Of a stretch of DNA of 46,599 nt, positions 38,666 to 46,569 are shown in pieces. Under the pieces are notes generated by a model that was given only the letters and a program-made list of their open reading frames with translations, made no database searches and had not been told where the DNA came from. The stretch is taken from contig JANPAR010000207.1 of the NCBI GenBank assembly GCA_031430015.1, positions 1 to 46,599 of the forward strand. Reading direction: 5' to 3'. The DNA comes from CANJDH01 sp031430015. Its GTDB lineage: Bacteria; Pseudomonadota; Gammaproteobacteria; Burkholderiales; JAEUOS01. The position numbers and the translations under genes are program-made. Position 1 is the stretch's first letter; each line of letters opens with the position of its first letter.

Positions 38666-39631
38666 GTGCGTCTGCAGCAATTGCATTTGTTATTGAGCAT
38701 TGCCGAAACCGGCAACCTGCGCGCATCAGCCGAAGCGCTGCATGTGACGCAGCCGGCTCTGACCAAGGCACTGAAGCAGCTCGAAGAGGAATTGGGCGCC
38801 ACTCTGGCAGTGCGTGGCCCCAAGGGCTTGCGTCTGGCACCGGCCGGCGAGCTGTTCGCCGCACGTGCCGCCAGCGCTCTGCGCGAACTGGCGCGCGCGC
38901 GCGCCGAAGTGGCCGCCTTTAGCGGCAATTCGCACGGGCTGGTCTCGGTCGGGTTGTCGCCTGCCGCCGCGATGCTGATCGCCCCGCGCGCGCTGGCGCG
39001 CTTTGCGGCCCGCTGGCCAGCCGTGCAGGTACGCGTTATTGACGCGCTCTACCCGCGCTCCCTCGCTCAGGTACGTGCAGGCGAACTCGACATCACGGTG
39101 GGCCCGCTGCCGATTGCATCGGTGCCGGCCGACATTGTGATGCGGCCCTTGTTTGACTACGACCACATCATCGTCACCCGGCGTGGTCATCCCTTGGCCG
39201 GCAAGCGGCGGCTGGCCGATCTGTCGGGAGCGTCGTGGGTGCGCATCGGCCCGGCGGGCGGGCCGGGTGATCCGGCGCGGCGCGAGTTCGAGACGCTCGG
39301 CCTCACCTCACCCAAGGTGCAGATGCAGTGCGAATCGTTTTCGACTCTGCTCGCGCTGATGCCGAGCATCGACATGATCGGCATCATGCCGCACGGCTTT
39401 TTCGAGCGCTATGGCCCGCGTGAAGGACTGGTCAAGCTGCCGCTCGACGATGTGTTGCCGCGCATCACCATCTGTGCCGCGTGGCGCGCCGACACCCCGC
39501 TCACACTGCCGGCGCAGCGCATGCTCGATGCCCTGTCGGATGAAAGCGTGGCCTATGTGCGGCAACCTGCGCGCAGCAGTCTGGCACCGCTGCGGGCGGC
39601 GCGCGGCCTGAAGAACCGCCCACACCAATGA
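38666..39631 (+). CDS. LysR-family transcriptional regulator
   Basis: A 321-residue LTTR. The helix-turn-helix is LQQLHLLLSIAETGNLRASAEALHVTQPAL (excerpt SIAETGNLRASAEALHVTQP), then LTKALKQLEEELGATLAVRG. The effector domain begins near LVSVGLSPAAAMLIAPRAL and includes DITVGPLPI and VTRRGHPLAGKRRLADL. GTG at 38666 is taken as start because AAGGAGG lies 5 nt before it; the frame is open upstream but lacks signals. Divergent from the ferredoxin/dioxygenase operon, with an LTTR box between, so it is the likely activator of that operon in response to a pathway intermediate. The last 20 residues are Ala/Arg-rich and poorly conserved. Confidence 0.93.
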   Translation: MRLQQLHLLLSIAETGNLRASAEALHVTQPALTKALKQLEEELGATLAVRGPKGLRLAPAGELFAARAASALRELARARAEVAAFSGNSHGLVSVGLSPAAAMLIAPRALARFAARWPAVQVRVIDALYPRSLAQVRAGELDITVGPLPIASVPADIVMRPLFDYDHIIVTRRGHPLAGKRRLADLSGASWVRIGPAGGPGDPARREFETLGLTSPKVQMQCESFSTLLALMPSIDMIGIMPHGFFERYGPREGLVKLPLDDVLPRITICAAWRADTPLTLPAQRMLDALSDESVAYVRQPARSSLAPLRAARGLKNRPHQ

Positions 39632-39657
39632 TATCGGCGGCATGCGGCCCAACAACC

Positions 39658-39678
39658 GCTTGCACCAGGGGTTTCAGG
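39658..39678 (-). repeat. Copy 2 of the 21-bp 3'-end repeat containing the ychJ stop codon
   Basis: On the minus strand this reads CC then TGAAACCCCTGGTGCAAGC, one base different from the copy at 20966-20986. Its TGA is the stop codon of the YchJ-family gene. Confidence 0.65.
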
Positions 39679-40084
39679 AGAATGGCATATCGCCGTTCAG
39701 GTAAAACCACCTGCCATCCTCACGCACGAATCGGCTCACTTCATGCAGCCTCTGCGCGCGCCCACCGGTTTTCGAGCGCGCAACGAACTCGACGGTCGCC
39801 GTATCGCTGCCAGTCGTTTGAGCACGCTTGACCTCGAGCCCGATCCATTTGGTGGCGCCGCCGCTGGCCAGATGCAATGCAGGTGGACGCGTACTCGCAT
39901 GCCACGTTGCCAGCAGATAGGGCTCATTCGCCAGAGCAAACGCGGTGTAGCGCGAGCGCATCAATGCTTCGGCGGTTGGTGCGTTGGCCTGCCCACTTAG
40001 GTAGAGGCCGCAGCAGGTATCAAGCGATGCGAAGGAGCCGCATGGACAGGCACTGGGGCGGGGGAGTACGCGCAGGCCCGGCAT
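39674..40084 (-). CDS. YchJ family protein with N-terminal SEC-C motif
   Basis: A 136-residue protein of the YchJ/UPF0225 family: SEC-C metal-binding motif SACPCGSFASLDTCCGLYLSG (excerpt CPCGSFASLDTCCGLYLSG), then TAEALMRSRYTAFALANEPYLLATWHASTRP (excerpt MRSRYTAFALANEPYL) and VEFVARSKTGGRAQRLHEVS with FVREDGRWFYLNGD. The NTF2-like fold and zinc-binding motif are characteristic; function is unknown. The C-terminal SEC-C motif present in some homologues is missing. The ATG at 40084 avoids the overlap with the upstream gene that the Met at 40141 would create. Confidence 0.87.
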   Translation of the reverse strand: MPGLRVLPRPSACPCGSFASLDTCCGLYLSGQANAPTAEALMRSRYTAFALANEPYLLATWHASTRPPALHLASGGATKWIGLEVKRAQTTGSDTATVEFVARSKTGGRAQRLHEVSRFVREDGRWFYLNGDMPFS

Positions 40085-40101
40085 CTGCGGAACTGCCGCT
40101 C

Positions 40102-40554
40102 CTACATCTCCTGCAGAATCTGCTCGCGGCGGTTGCGGCATTCCATCTCGGTGAACAATCCCTGCTCACACATGCTGCGCAGGCGGCGCAGGCGGTCTTC
40201 GATCGACATGGTCTGCGAGGCCGCCGCAACGCTCGATGGCCCAGGCCCTTGCACTGCAGGTTGCGCTGGTGCCAAGGGAGCGGCCGGTGCGGCTTGCTGA
40301 ATCACCACCGGCGGTTGCACGTAGGTGACTGCCGGCGGGTAGGGCGCGTAATAGACCGGCGGCGGATAGTAGTAGGGCGCTGCGTAGACGTAGCGCGGCG
40401 CGAACACGGATCCCACCACCAGCCCACCGAAGAAAAAGCCGGCGCGCCGGCCACCATGTGCCTCGGCATCGGGCGCATAAGGCAAGGCCGCGAGTACGCC
40501 CGCCAGCGCCAGGATGGGCGCGCCAGTGCGGGAAAGCATTCTCAGTGAAGACAT
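40102..40554 (-). CDS. Small exported protein with Tyr/Pro-rich region and SHOCT-like C-terminus
   Basis: A 150-residue protein. A signal peptide (about 1-32, ending near PDAEAHG) is followed by a Gly/Phe patch (AGFFFGGLVVGSVFAP), a Tyr/Pro-rich stretch (APYYYPPPVYYAPYPPAVTY) and a C-terminal amphipathic segment (IEDRLRRLRSMCEQGLFTEM) resembling SHOCT domains, which often mediate oligomerisation. ATG 40554 has a good AAGGAGAG site before it; the upstream Met (40587) is rejected. A TATAAA -10 element and a phased heptamer array lie upstream. Function unknown, probably envelope-associated. Confidence 0.72.
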   Translation of the reverse strand: MSSLRMLSRTGAPILALAGVLAALPYAPDAEAHGGRRAGFFFGGLVVGSVFAPRYVYAAPYYYPPPVYYAPYPPAVTYVQPPVVIQQAAPAAPLAPAQPAVQGPGPSSVAAASQTMSIEDRLRRLRSMCEQGLFTEMECRNRREQILQEM

Positions 40555-40588
40555 GGATTCTCTCCTTGAAGAGAGGGCAACGCTCAAA

Positions 40589-40594
40589 TTTATA
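40589..40594 (-). promoter_or_regulatory. -10 element TATAAA for the SHOCT-like gene
   Basis: On the minus strand TATAAA lies 35 bp before the ATG. The -35 position (TACCAG) is poor, suggesting activator dependence; the heptamer array at 40631-40692 would be at about -49 to -110. Confidence 0.5.
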
Positions 40595-40630
40595 GCACGC
40601 CGGCGCGCACGCTGGTAGCGGTTTTACACT

Positions 40631-40692
40631 TTTCAGACCGGCTTCAGATTCGCTTCAGACTCACTTCGAACCTGCTTCAGACGCGCTTCAGA
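40631..40692 (-). promoter_or_regulatory. Six direct heptamers at exact 11-bp spacing (TCTGAAR), Pho-box-like geometry
   Basis: On the minus strand the heptamer TCTGAAG or a close variant occurs six times, with plus-strand starts at 40631, 40642, 40653, 40664, 40675 and 40686, i.e. 7 bases plus 4-base spacers. Four copies are identical, one ends in A (TCTGAAA) and one reads TTCGAAG. OmpR/PhoB response regulators bind direct repeats with this period. The array lies upstream of the SHOCT-like gene and overlaps the last codons of the DUF2855 gene. Confidence 0.65.
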
Positions 40693-41812
40693 CAAGCGAC
40701 AGCACGTGCCCTTCATCAGGCTTGACGCTCCCCGCCAGCATGGCGCGGTAAACCTGACCCACCTCCTGCTGCCCGCGCCCTGCGACAACCCGCATCCAAG
40801 ACTGGTGCGGGTCCATCACCGGCCCCATGAATGCGCGCCACGCATCGGCAATCCGCGTTTGCAATTGCGCAGCGCCCCATTCGGCGTGGCGTTTCTTGAT
40901 TTGGCTCGGCGCGAAAAACAGGATTGGTTTCGGCCCTGGCAGGTCACGCCCCGAGCCCAGGTGGTCCCAGTGGGTGCCGCCGACCGAGCACGAGTATTTG
41001 AGGGCGTCGCCCAGATGCGTATGCAGATCGCGCCGCAGCGCGGCGTTGCCGGCCATGTCGACAAATACGGCTGCTGCTGCATCGAGGCTGCTCACCTGGC
41101 CGTAACCCAACACTTTGTTGTAGCAGCCGAGCCCAGTTACAAAATCGGCATTTCCGGGGGAGGTGAGGCCTACGACTTCGCAAGCACCTCGGGTTGCAAG
41201 GCAATGCGCCAGTCCATACGCAGTCTTGCTCGATGCACTCGAGAGAATCACCTGGCGTGCGCCGAAAAAGGCGTTGTCCGCCAAAAAGTCATCAATCAGA
41301 AACGAGGTGATGAACAGGGGACGCAGCAGCATCTGCTGTGCTTCCGTCTCTGCCCGATAGCCCGGGTCGGCAGCAGTGCCCAGATACTGGTTGTAGACGG
41401 CAGGCAGTTCGCGCCGATGCGCTGCGCCATCGACAAATCCCGCCGCACTTACCCGGTCCGGCTCAAGCACAACGTAACTTGACATCGGATAGTAGCCGTA
41501 GAAGCGCTGCCCCGGCAGCACCCCCGCGTGTTGCGACGTGATCACCGTTGCAAACCCCCACACCGGAATGCGGCCCCAGCCTTCTTGCCCGGCACCTGCG
41601 GGAAAAAAATGCCAGTACGACATCGCGTCGCCAAACGCGCCGTAGGTAACGTTGTTTGAAGTGAAGGCAAACTGGTCGATCTGCAACAACACTTGACCTG
41701 GCGCGAGCACGACGGCGCTTGCGAGAGGCGCATCCGCAAACTTGCAAATGCGGAGATCGTCTCGCCTGACCAGAAAGTCGCTTGCCGCAAGTGTCGATGC
41801 AATCTCAGTCAT
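40688..41812 (-). CDS. DUF2855 family protein (MDR-like)
   Basis: A 374-residue protein of the DUF2855 family, distantly related to medium-chain dehydrogenases. Conserved parts include VLLQIDQFAFTSNNVTYGAFGD (excerpt DQFAFTSNNVTYGAFGD), GWGRIPVWGFATV and RFYGYYPMSSYVVLEP, then the Rossmann-like ARQVILSSASSKTAYGLAH, in which the glycine motif is replaced by a Ser-rich loop, and GTHWDHLGSGRDLPGPKPILFF. Function is unknown. GGGAG precedes the ATG at 41812. It is separated from the next upstream gene by a 125-bp region with 18-bp phased repeats. Confidence 0.9.
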   Translation of the reverse strand: MTEIASTLAASDFLVRRDDLRICKFADAPLASAVVLAPGQVLLQIDQFAFTSNNVTYGAFGDAMSYWHFFPAGAGQEGWGRIPVWGFATVITSQHAGVLPGQRFYGYYPMSSYVVLEPDRVSAAGFVDGAAHRRELPAVYNQYLGTAADPGYRAETEAQQMLLRPLFITSFLIDDFLADNAFFGARQVILSSASSKTAYGLAHCLATRGACEVVGLTSPGNADFVTGLGCYNKVLGYGQVSSLDAAAAVFVDMAGNAALRRDLHTHLGDALKYSCSVGGTHWDHLGSGRDLPGPKPILFFAPSQIKKRHAEWGAAQLQTRIADAWRAFMGPVMDPHQSWMRVVAGRGQQEVGQVYRAMLAGSVKPDEGHVLSLV

Positions 41813-41838
41813 GCCGTACTCCCGAATTGGTTTGTCCG

Positions 41839-41937
41839 ACTATACAAGTTTCACCCTCTCAACAAGTTGCGGCTCCTCAGCAAGGCCCGCCCCTTCAGCA
41901 AGTTCCACTCCTTCAGCAAACGCCGCTCCTCAGGCAT
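41839..41937. repeat. 18-bp period degenerate repeat array upstream of DUF2855
   Basis: The motif CTTCAGCAA or variants recurs at plus-strand starts 41857, 41875, 41893, 41911 and about 41928, with a further degenerate copy (CTATACAA) near 41840. That last copy contains, on the minus strand, a TATAGT -10-like sequence for the DUF2855 gene. The array fills the gap between the stop at 41938 and the next start. Confidence 0.65.
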
Positions 41938-42939
41938 TTACAGGCGTGGCGGGTCCGGCACGAAGCCAATCTGCGGTTGTACGGGAAACGGTTGCGGTGC
42001 TGGCACCGGCGCAACGCGCGGCGCGGGGATCACGCCCTGTGCCACCAGATTGTCGCGGCTGTCGTAGTAGATCGTGATCACCTCATCTGGCGTAGACTGG
42101 GCACGCTCAAACGCGGTGTAGTTGACCCAGGCGTTTTCGCGTGCGCCGTGGCCGGTGCCGAGTTTCGATTCCGGCTGGGCGGGTACGCGTGACGGCGCCC
42201 GGACTTCTCCACCGGCCATGCTTTCCATACTCTTGCGTGCGGCGGGTGCTGCATCTGCGGCAGGGGCAGCCGGTGCTTGCGCCGTGGCCGGGCTGCTGCG
42301 CTCGGCGCGTTGCTCACGTGCCGAACTGCCGGCGCTGCTTGCGTTGCCCGATGACCCCGAGCTATCGACCGCATCATCGCGGCTCGACGCGCCCGGTCCG
42401 CCCTGCGCACCCAGTGCTCCATAGGGGCGCGGTGCCGGCACCGGCACTTGTACCGGAGGCTGCGGCACCGGCCGCTCGCGAAACACCGCAACGCCGATCA
42501 CCCCAACATTGTCCGGCCGGCCGGTGCGTGCGGCATACGAATTGGGCAGCGCAGTGAATTCAAACGCAGCCACCTGTGCCTGACTCTTGCGCCAGCCCGC
42601 CACATCGTGCCGCTGCCATGAACTGAGCACATAGCCATTCTGTTCGATCCCGGCCGTCTCGCCGCTGACGACGTTGATGCCGTCCACTGACAGCACCGTC
42701 ATGACGCGCCCACCGGCCTTGTTGTGGACACGCACTGCGTAGCGCGCGCCAGGGCGCCCGGCCACATAGTGCCGACCCTGATGGGTGTACACCGGCAACA
42801 CTTGCCCGGTAGTGCGATCGACCACGTTGATGTCGGTAATCGTGCCGATGGCGAAGGCAGAAGATGCTGCGCCACCCAGCGTGATGGCGAGTGCGGCGCT
42901 GAGAGCAGCGGTGAGAGAGCGAAGGGACGGGCAGGGCAT
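41938..42939 (-). CDS. Exported Pro/Ala-rich protein of unknown function
   Basis: A 333-residue protein with a typical signal peptide (MPCPSLRSLTAALSAALAIT, cleavage after SSAFA). A folded N-terminal domain of about 130 residues follows (TDINVVDRTTGQVLPVYTHQ, YAVRVHNKAGGRVMTVLSVD, GVIGVAVFRERP), then a long low-complexity Pro/Ala/Ser region and a C-terminal stretch NYTAFERAQSTPDEVITIYY with a Pro-rich end (PQPFPVQPQIGFVPDPPRL). I do not recognise a named family, though the N-terminal domain looks like a beta-sandwich that may bind at the outer membrane or cell surface. It diverges from the fatty-acid-hydroxylase-type gene; the 193-bp gap shows only a weak TAGAAT at 43082. Confidence 0.75.
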   Translation of the reverse strand: MPCPSLRSLTAALSAALAITLGGAASSAFAIGTITDINVVDRTTGQVLPVYTHQGRHYVAGRPGARYAVRVHNKAGGRVMTVLSVDGINVVSGETAGIEQNGYVLSSWQRHDVAGWRKSQAQVAAFEFTALPNSYAARTGRPDNVGVIGVAVFRERPVPQPPVQVPVPAPRPYGALGAQGGPGASSRDDAVDSSGSSGNASSAGSSAREQRAERSSPATAQAPAAPAADAAPAARKSMESMAGGEVRAPSRVPAQPESKLGTGHGARENAWVNYTAFERAQSTPDEVITIYYDSRDNLVAQGVIPAPRVAPVPAPQPFPVQPQIGFVPDPPRL

Positions 42940-43132
42940 GATGATTCTCCTTGACTGAACGGGGGGGTGATGAAGCTGTAAACGAAACGCATCGTGGAAC
43001 CGGGTTAACGGGTTTCGAATTTGTTTTTGAATCTGCTGCTGATTCTTCTTGCATGGCCACCGGCATGACCACGCTTGCCCTTAGAATCCTCTGCTTCCTT
43101 CACCCAATTCCGCCACCCTGGTCTGCCACGTC

Positions 43133-44323
43133 ATGGAACCGCTTGATCCTCTCAAAATGGCTGTTGAGCCGCTCAAAAAAGCCGCCGAGCCGCTCAAAAA
43201 AGCCACCGCCATCCTGCATCAGGAAGGCCCGCTCGAAACCGGGCGCGGCAAGGTCACCGGCATCATCGCCTTCTCCCTCGCCATTCTGTGCGTACTCGGC
43301 GTGCTGGCGTTTCACTTCCCCGAATACCTGACCACGCCTGAGCTGCGCAAAAATTATTCGGTCGACATGTTGCGCAAAGTGATGCTCGGGGCGATGGTGA
43401 TCGCGGGCGGCATCGCCATCGGCAATCTGATTTTGCGGCGCAACCGCTGGATCAACGGCACCGCCCTCGTCCTCGTGTTGCTGACAGTGCTGGCGGGCGG
43501 GCATCAGGTGCCGGTGGGGGATTTCCCCGACAACACGCCTTACATCGGCCTGGACTGGTTCATCCTCGACCTGCTCGGCTCGACCATGATTTTCATTCTG
43601 ATCGAGAAGCTGCTCCCGATCTATGCGCAGCCGGTGTTCCGCCCAGGCTGGCAGACCGACTTCACGCATTTCATCGTCAACCACTTCATCGTCGGCCTGG
43701 TGTTGCTGATCGTCAATTTTTTGATTCACCGCTTCTTCGGCTGGGCTGCGTATGAGCCGCTGCAAAAAGGCATCGCGGGCCTGCCGTTTCTCGCACAACT
43801 GTTCCTGATCCTGCTCGCTGCCGACTTCGTGCAGTACTGGACGCACCGCGCGTACCACGAGGTGCCGTTTTTATGGCGCTTTCACGCGATCCACCACAGC
43901 GCCAAGTACATGGACTGGATGGCCGGCTCACGGCTGCACATGTTCGAGCTGGTCTTCACCCGCGTCTCGGTGCTCGGCATCATCTATGTGCTCGGCTTTT
44001 CCAAATCAGTGATGGACATCTACATCATCATCGTCGGCTTTCAGGCGGTGTTCAATCATGCGAACGTTAAGCTGCCATCGGCATTCGGCCGCGCGCCGCT
44101 CAAGTACCTGATCGTCACACCCGACTTTCACCACTGGCACCACAGCTCCGAGCAGGAAGCGCTGGACCGCAACTACGCGGCACACTTTGCCTTTATCGAC
44201 TACGCATTCGGCACGGCAGTGAAATCCGACCGGCGCTTCCCGGAAAAATACGGTGTCCTTGGCGACTACATGCCCGAAGGGTTTGTCAAGCAGCAACTGT
44301 TTCCTTTCACCTGGAAAGGGTGA
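43133..44323 (+). CDS. Sterol desaturase / fatty acid hydroxylase superfamily membrane protein
   Basis: A 396-residue integral membrane diiron protein. The eight-His pattern is visible: HRAYHEVPFLWRFHAIHHSAKYMDW (excerpt HRAYH, then FHAIHHSAKYMDW) and VTPDFHHWHHSSEQEALDRNY. About six to eight hydrophobic segments surround it. Members hydroxylate or desaturate lipids or carotenoids using O2. The first 27 residues are unusual: EPLDPLKMAVEPLKKAAEPL forms a repeated 7-residue amphipathic unit encoded by 21-bp repeats with A6 runs. Substrate unknown. A connection with the light/lipid cluster is possible but not adjacent. Confidence 0.88.
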   Translation: MEPLDPLKMAVEPLKKAAEPLKKATAILHQEGPLETGRGKVTGIIAFSLAILCVLGVLAFHFPEYLTTPELRKNYSVDMLRKVMLGAMVIAGGIAIGNLILRRNRWINGTALVLVLLTVLAGGHQVPVGDFPDNTPYIGLDWFILDLLGSTMIFILIEKLLPIYAQPVFRPGWQTDFTHFIVNHFIVGLVLLIVNFLIHRFFGWAAYEPLQKGIAGLPFLAQLFLILLAADFVQYWTHRAYHEVPFLWRFHAIHHSAKYMDWMAGSRLHMFELVFTRVSVLGIIYVLGFSKSVMDIYIIIVGFQAVFNHANVKLPSAFGRAPLKYLIVTPDFHHWHHSSEQEALDRNYAAHFAFIDYAFGTAVKSDRRFPEKYGVLGDYMPEGFVKQQLFPFTWKG

Positions 44324-44393
44324 CGGCGTGTCGCGCTGATGGCATTGCGCTGAGAATGGCTCCCACCAAGGCCTGCATGATTGACTGGGAAGC

Positions 44394-44405
44394 GTTGGTG
44401 GTTGA
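44394..44405. repeat. 12-bp direct repeat, left copy (GTTGGTGGTTGA)
   Basis: The same 12-mer occurs at 46491-46502. The two enclose the low-GC genes of the right end. The remaining 44324-44550 intergenic sequence (227 bp) shows no gene I can support; near 44353 there is a partial match (GAGAATGGCTCC) to the palindromic repeat at 17540. Confidence 0.4.
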
Positions 44406-44550
44406 GGGTTCAGAGAAGTTGTGCGTTGAAAATTAAGTATGACTCTCATGACTTCCCACCATCAAATTCATGGATGCGGTAGGCAGAGATAAAAGTAGAC
44501 CTTTCGCTGCTCTGGGATAGTCATTTTTCGTGAAGGCGGGGAAGACGAGC

Positions 44551-45447
44551 ATGGCATTCCTCAAAAAATTGTTGTCGACTGTCCTGCGACGACGAGATGA
44601 CGTGCCGCTTGTTGATGAAGCGACATGCGACATGCTGCTATCGGCAGCCGGGGAAGTGGGTGGAGATCTATTTGATCTGCTGATACCAAAGCTGCAAACG
44701 GAAGAACAGGCGAATTCGGCCTCCTGGGAATCGGGACTTTTCGGTGTCGCCACGGCATCCTATTTCTTCACAATCCGCTACGCCGAAGATATCCCTCCGC
44801 TTTCTCTTGCAACCGAAGTGGCCAGTGCGTATCGCAAACAAATTCTCGAACTTAGCGTCGCTCGTCCAGACTCAGATAGTGCGATTCGGGCCGAGCAATA
44901 CTTCGAAACCCAATCACAGCCCATTCTTAAAACCGTGCAGGGCGCGATTCACATGTACTTGGAACGTCCGGAAAAAATGTTCTCGGAGCTGTCTCGCAAT
45001 TTGGCGCAACGTATCCGCTTGAATTCCCAATTGCATCTTGACCTTGAATCGATTGATCAAGCTATGGTAACGATGACAGCATCTTTTACTACGCTCTTTT
45101 CCACCCTCAAAGCAGAGATGGAAGGTAGGGCCACCATGCCTTTGCTGAGTGAGAAGGAGCTTTTTCGACGAGCGCAGGGCTGTTTGGGAGAATTGTTGAT
45201 CTTGGAAGGCCAAAGTGGTTTCAAGAAATTGGTTGAGAGCGGTTATCTTGGTTTTACGACACACTCCGTGTTCTTCTGTGCTGAATTCGACAGTTTGGGA
45301 CGCGACACCATTTGCTATGTGAAGCTTTCCGATTTCCCGCTCTTGAAAACGGTGCGACCGGCGTCGGATGCAGGACCTATAGAATTCATTCCAGAAGAGC
45401 TTGCGTTGAGCTGCCTTGAAATTGCGAGGGCGGCAGTTAAGCTGTGA
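44551..45447 (+). CDS. Unrecognised protein, 298 residues
   Basis: The protein is soluble and mainly helical by composition: LVDEATCDMLLSAAGEVGGD, FDLLIPKLQTEEQANSASWE, then VASAYRKQILELSVARPDSD and LAQRIRLNSQLHLDLESIDQ, with LFRRAQGCLGELLILEGQSG and a beta-rich tail around HSVFFCAEFDSLGRDTICYV. I do not recognise the family. Codon use is less GC-rich at third positions than in the rest of the window. The ATG at 44551 (MAFLKKLLSTVLRRRD) is preferred over an in-frame GTG at 44530. It is the first gene of the possible island at the right end. Confidence 0.75.
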   Translation: MAFLKKLLSTVLRRRDDVPLVDEATCDMLLSAAGEVGGDLFDLLIPKLQTEEQANSASWESGLFGVATASYFFTIRYAEDIPPLSLATEVASAYRKQILELSVARPDSDSAIRAEQYFETQSQPILKTVQGAIHMYLERPEKMFSELSRNLAQRIRLNSQLHLDLESIDQAMVTMTASFTTLFSTLKAEMEGRATMPLLSEKELFRRAQGCLGELLILEGQSGFKKLVESGYLGFTTHSVFFCAEFDSLGRDTICYVKLSDFPLLKTVRPASDAGPIEFIPEELALSCLEIARAAVKL

Positions 45448-45511
45448 GAATAGCGGACGCCCGCGCGCGCTACGGCCGCAGACTTCGACGTTGTTCTTCT
45501 TGGTATCGATC

Positions 45512-46072
45512 ATGACACTCGACCAAAAAATACAAATTTGGAATGCGGTCGGCACATGGTTGGCCGGAATCGCGACATTCACCGCCGTTGTCCTGTCACT
45601 TTATCTCGCGCGACGGGGCGACAGAATTCGACTCAAATCTTATGCCGGCCTTAGGGTGGTTGTTCGGGGAGACGGAACTCCAACTGAGGAACACTTGGAT
45701 ATAGGGGTTACAAATTTGGGTGATCGTGCTGTGACAGTTACTACCGTAGGGTGGGCCGTAGGAAAAGGAAAACAAAGACGATTTTGTATTCAAGACGTCT
45801 CTGGTTCCTGGACTCACCAGTACCCACGAAAGCTTGAGCACGGAGAGCATGCTAATTTTATGGTTTCATTCAAGCAAACTGAAAATTGGCTGACAGAATT
45901 TGCAAATGGTTTTCTCAATCCTATTTCCGATAGGGACATGAAAACATTGGTTGCGCAGGTTCACACATCCACCGGTCAGACGGTCGAAGTGAAACCTGAA
46001 ACGGGGCTGCTAGAACGGCTAGAGAAAGCGAGAACGAATGGCAACGCGAATCAGACCACTCTATCAAAGTGA
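45512..46072 (+). CDS. Unrecognised membrane-anchored protein, 186 residues
   Basis: One N-terminal transmembrane segment (IWNAVGTWLAGIATFTAVVL, residues about 9-30) is followed by a basic stop and a C-terminal domain rich in beta strands (AGLRVVVRGDGTPTEEHLDI, GVTNLGDRAVTVTTVGWAVG) that looks like an Ig-like or beta-sandwich fold. Similar one-helix-plus-sandwich hypotheticals are common in mobile regions; I cannot name the family. The ATG at 45512 is the first after the preceding gene; an upstream in-frame Met (45416) would overlap it. Low GC. Confidence 0.72.
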   Translation: MTLDQKIQIWNAVGTWLAGIATFTAVVLSLYLARRGDRIRLKSYAGLRVVVRGDGTPTEEHLDIGVTNLGDRAVTVTTVGWAVGKGKQRRFCIQDVSGSWTHQYPRKLEHGEHANFMVSFKQTENWLTEFANGFLNPISDRDMKTLVAQVHTSTGQTVEVKPETGLLERLEKARTNGNANQTTLSK

Positions 46073-46141
46073 AGTCCGGCATCGTTCTGCTTTTGATATC
46101 GCTATATTGAGCGTTGGACATTGCGAAACGCGCTTTCGAGC

Positions 46142-46483
46142 ATGAATCGCTACCTTGATGATTTTCGCGACCACCCAACCGAGTACCTGCTCGAGCGGAG
46201 AGCGCTTGCCGATGGTCTTGTACCGGAGGCTCATCAAGCAATCGAGGTTGTGTTGGCTGAGCGCGGCATTGCTGTGCCTCCAATTCCCAAACAGGCGATT
46301 ACGATGGGCGCTGTTTCAAGCGCACTGCCACGCGCTAGCATCCCACTCCGCGTCGGCTTGGGAATTGCAGCGATAGTTGCGTCAGCAATCGCAACGCAGC
46401 TTGCGGGCACGTGGGTCGGTCTTGGCGTCACAGCCGCTGTTCTGATTTACTTCGCTCGGGGGCGATGTCCCGCGCGTAGTTGA
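46142..46483 (+). CDS. Small membrane protein of unknown function, 113 residues
   Basis: A short N-terminal amphipathic domain (MNRYLDDFRDHPTEYLLERR, then ALADGLVPEAHQAIEVVLAE) precedes two transmembrane segments (LRVGLGIAAIVASAIATQLA and WVGLGVTAAVLIYFARG). The N-terminal helices resemble those found in small bacterial membrane proteins with a cytoplasmic sensor-like head, but no family is recognised. The ATG at 46142 is preferred to an in-frame TTG at 46121. Confidence 0.65.
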   Translation: MNRYLDDFRDHPTEYLLERRALADGLVPEAHQAIEVVLAERGIAVPPIPKQAITMGAVSSALPRASIPLRVGLGIAAIVASAIATQLAGTWVGLGVTAAVLIYFARGRCPARS

Positions 46484-46490
46484 AGGTTGA

Positions 46491-46502
46491 GTTGGTGGTT
46501 GA
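46491..46502. repeat. 12-bp direct repeat, right copy (GTTGGTGGTTGA)
   Basis: Identical to 44394-44405. Its reverse complement in part (CTCAACCACC) lies at 46560-46569, directly before the next start codon, so a local hairpin is also possible. Confidence 0.4.
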
Positions 46503-46569
46503 AGCAGTCGAGGGCCCAGAATGCGGGTTCTTGACATCCTCAACCTGAAACCAAGAAAGCTCAACCACC

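Noticed and set aside
38544..38864. N-terminal reductase domain for the ferredoxin-like gene
   Set aside because: The upstream open frame shows no FMN- or NAD-binding motifs and overlaps the LysR promoter and gene.
40631..41937. The two phased arrays as a CRISPR array
   Set aside because: Periods of 11 and 18 bp and degenerate units do not fit CRISPR repeats with spacers, and no cas genes are present.
44551..46483. A named phage-defence system at the right end
   Set aside because: No nuclease, helicase, protease or nucleotide-cyclase motif could be recognised in the three proteins, so a specific defence call would be invention.
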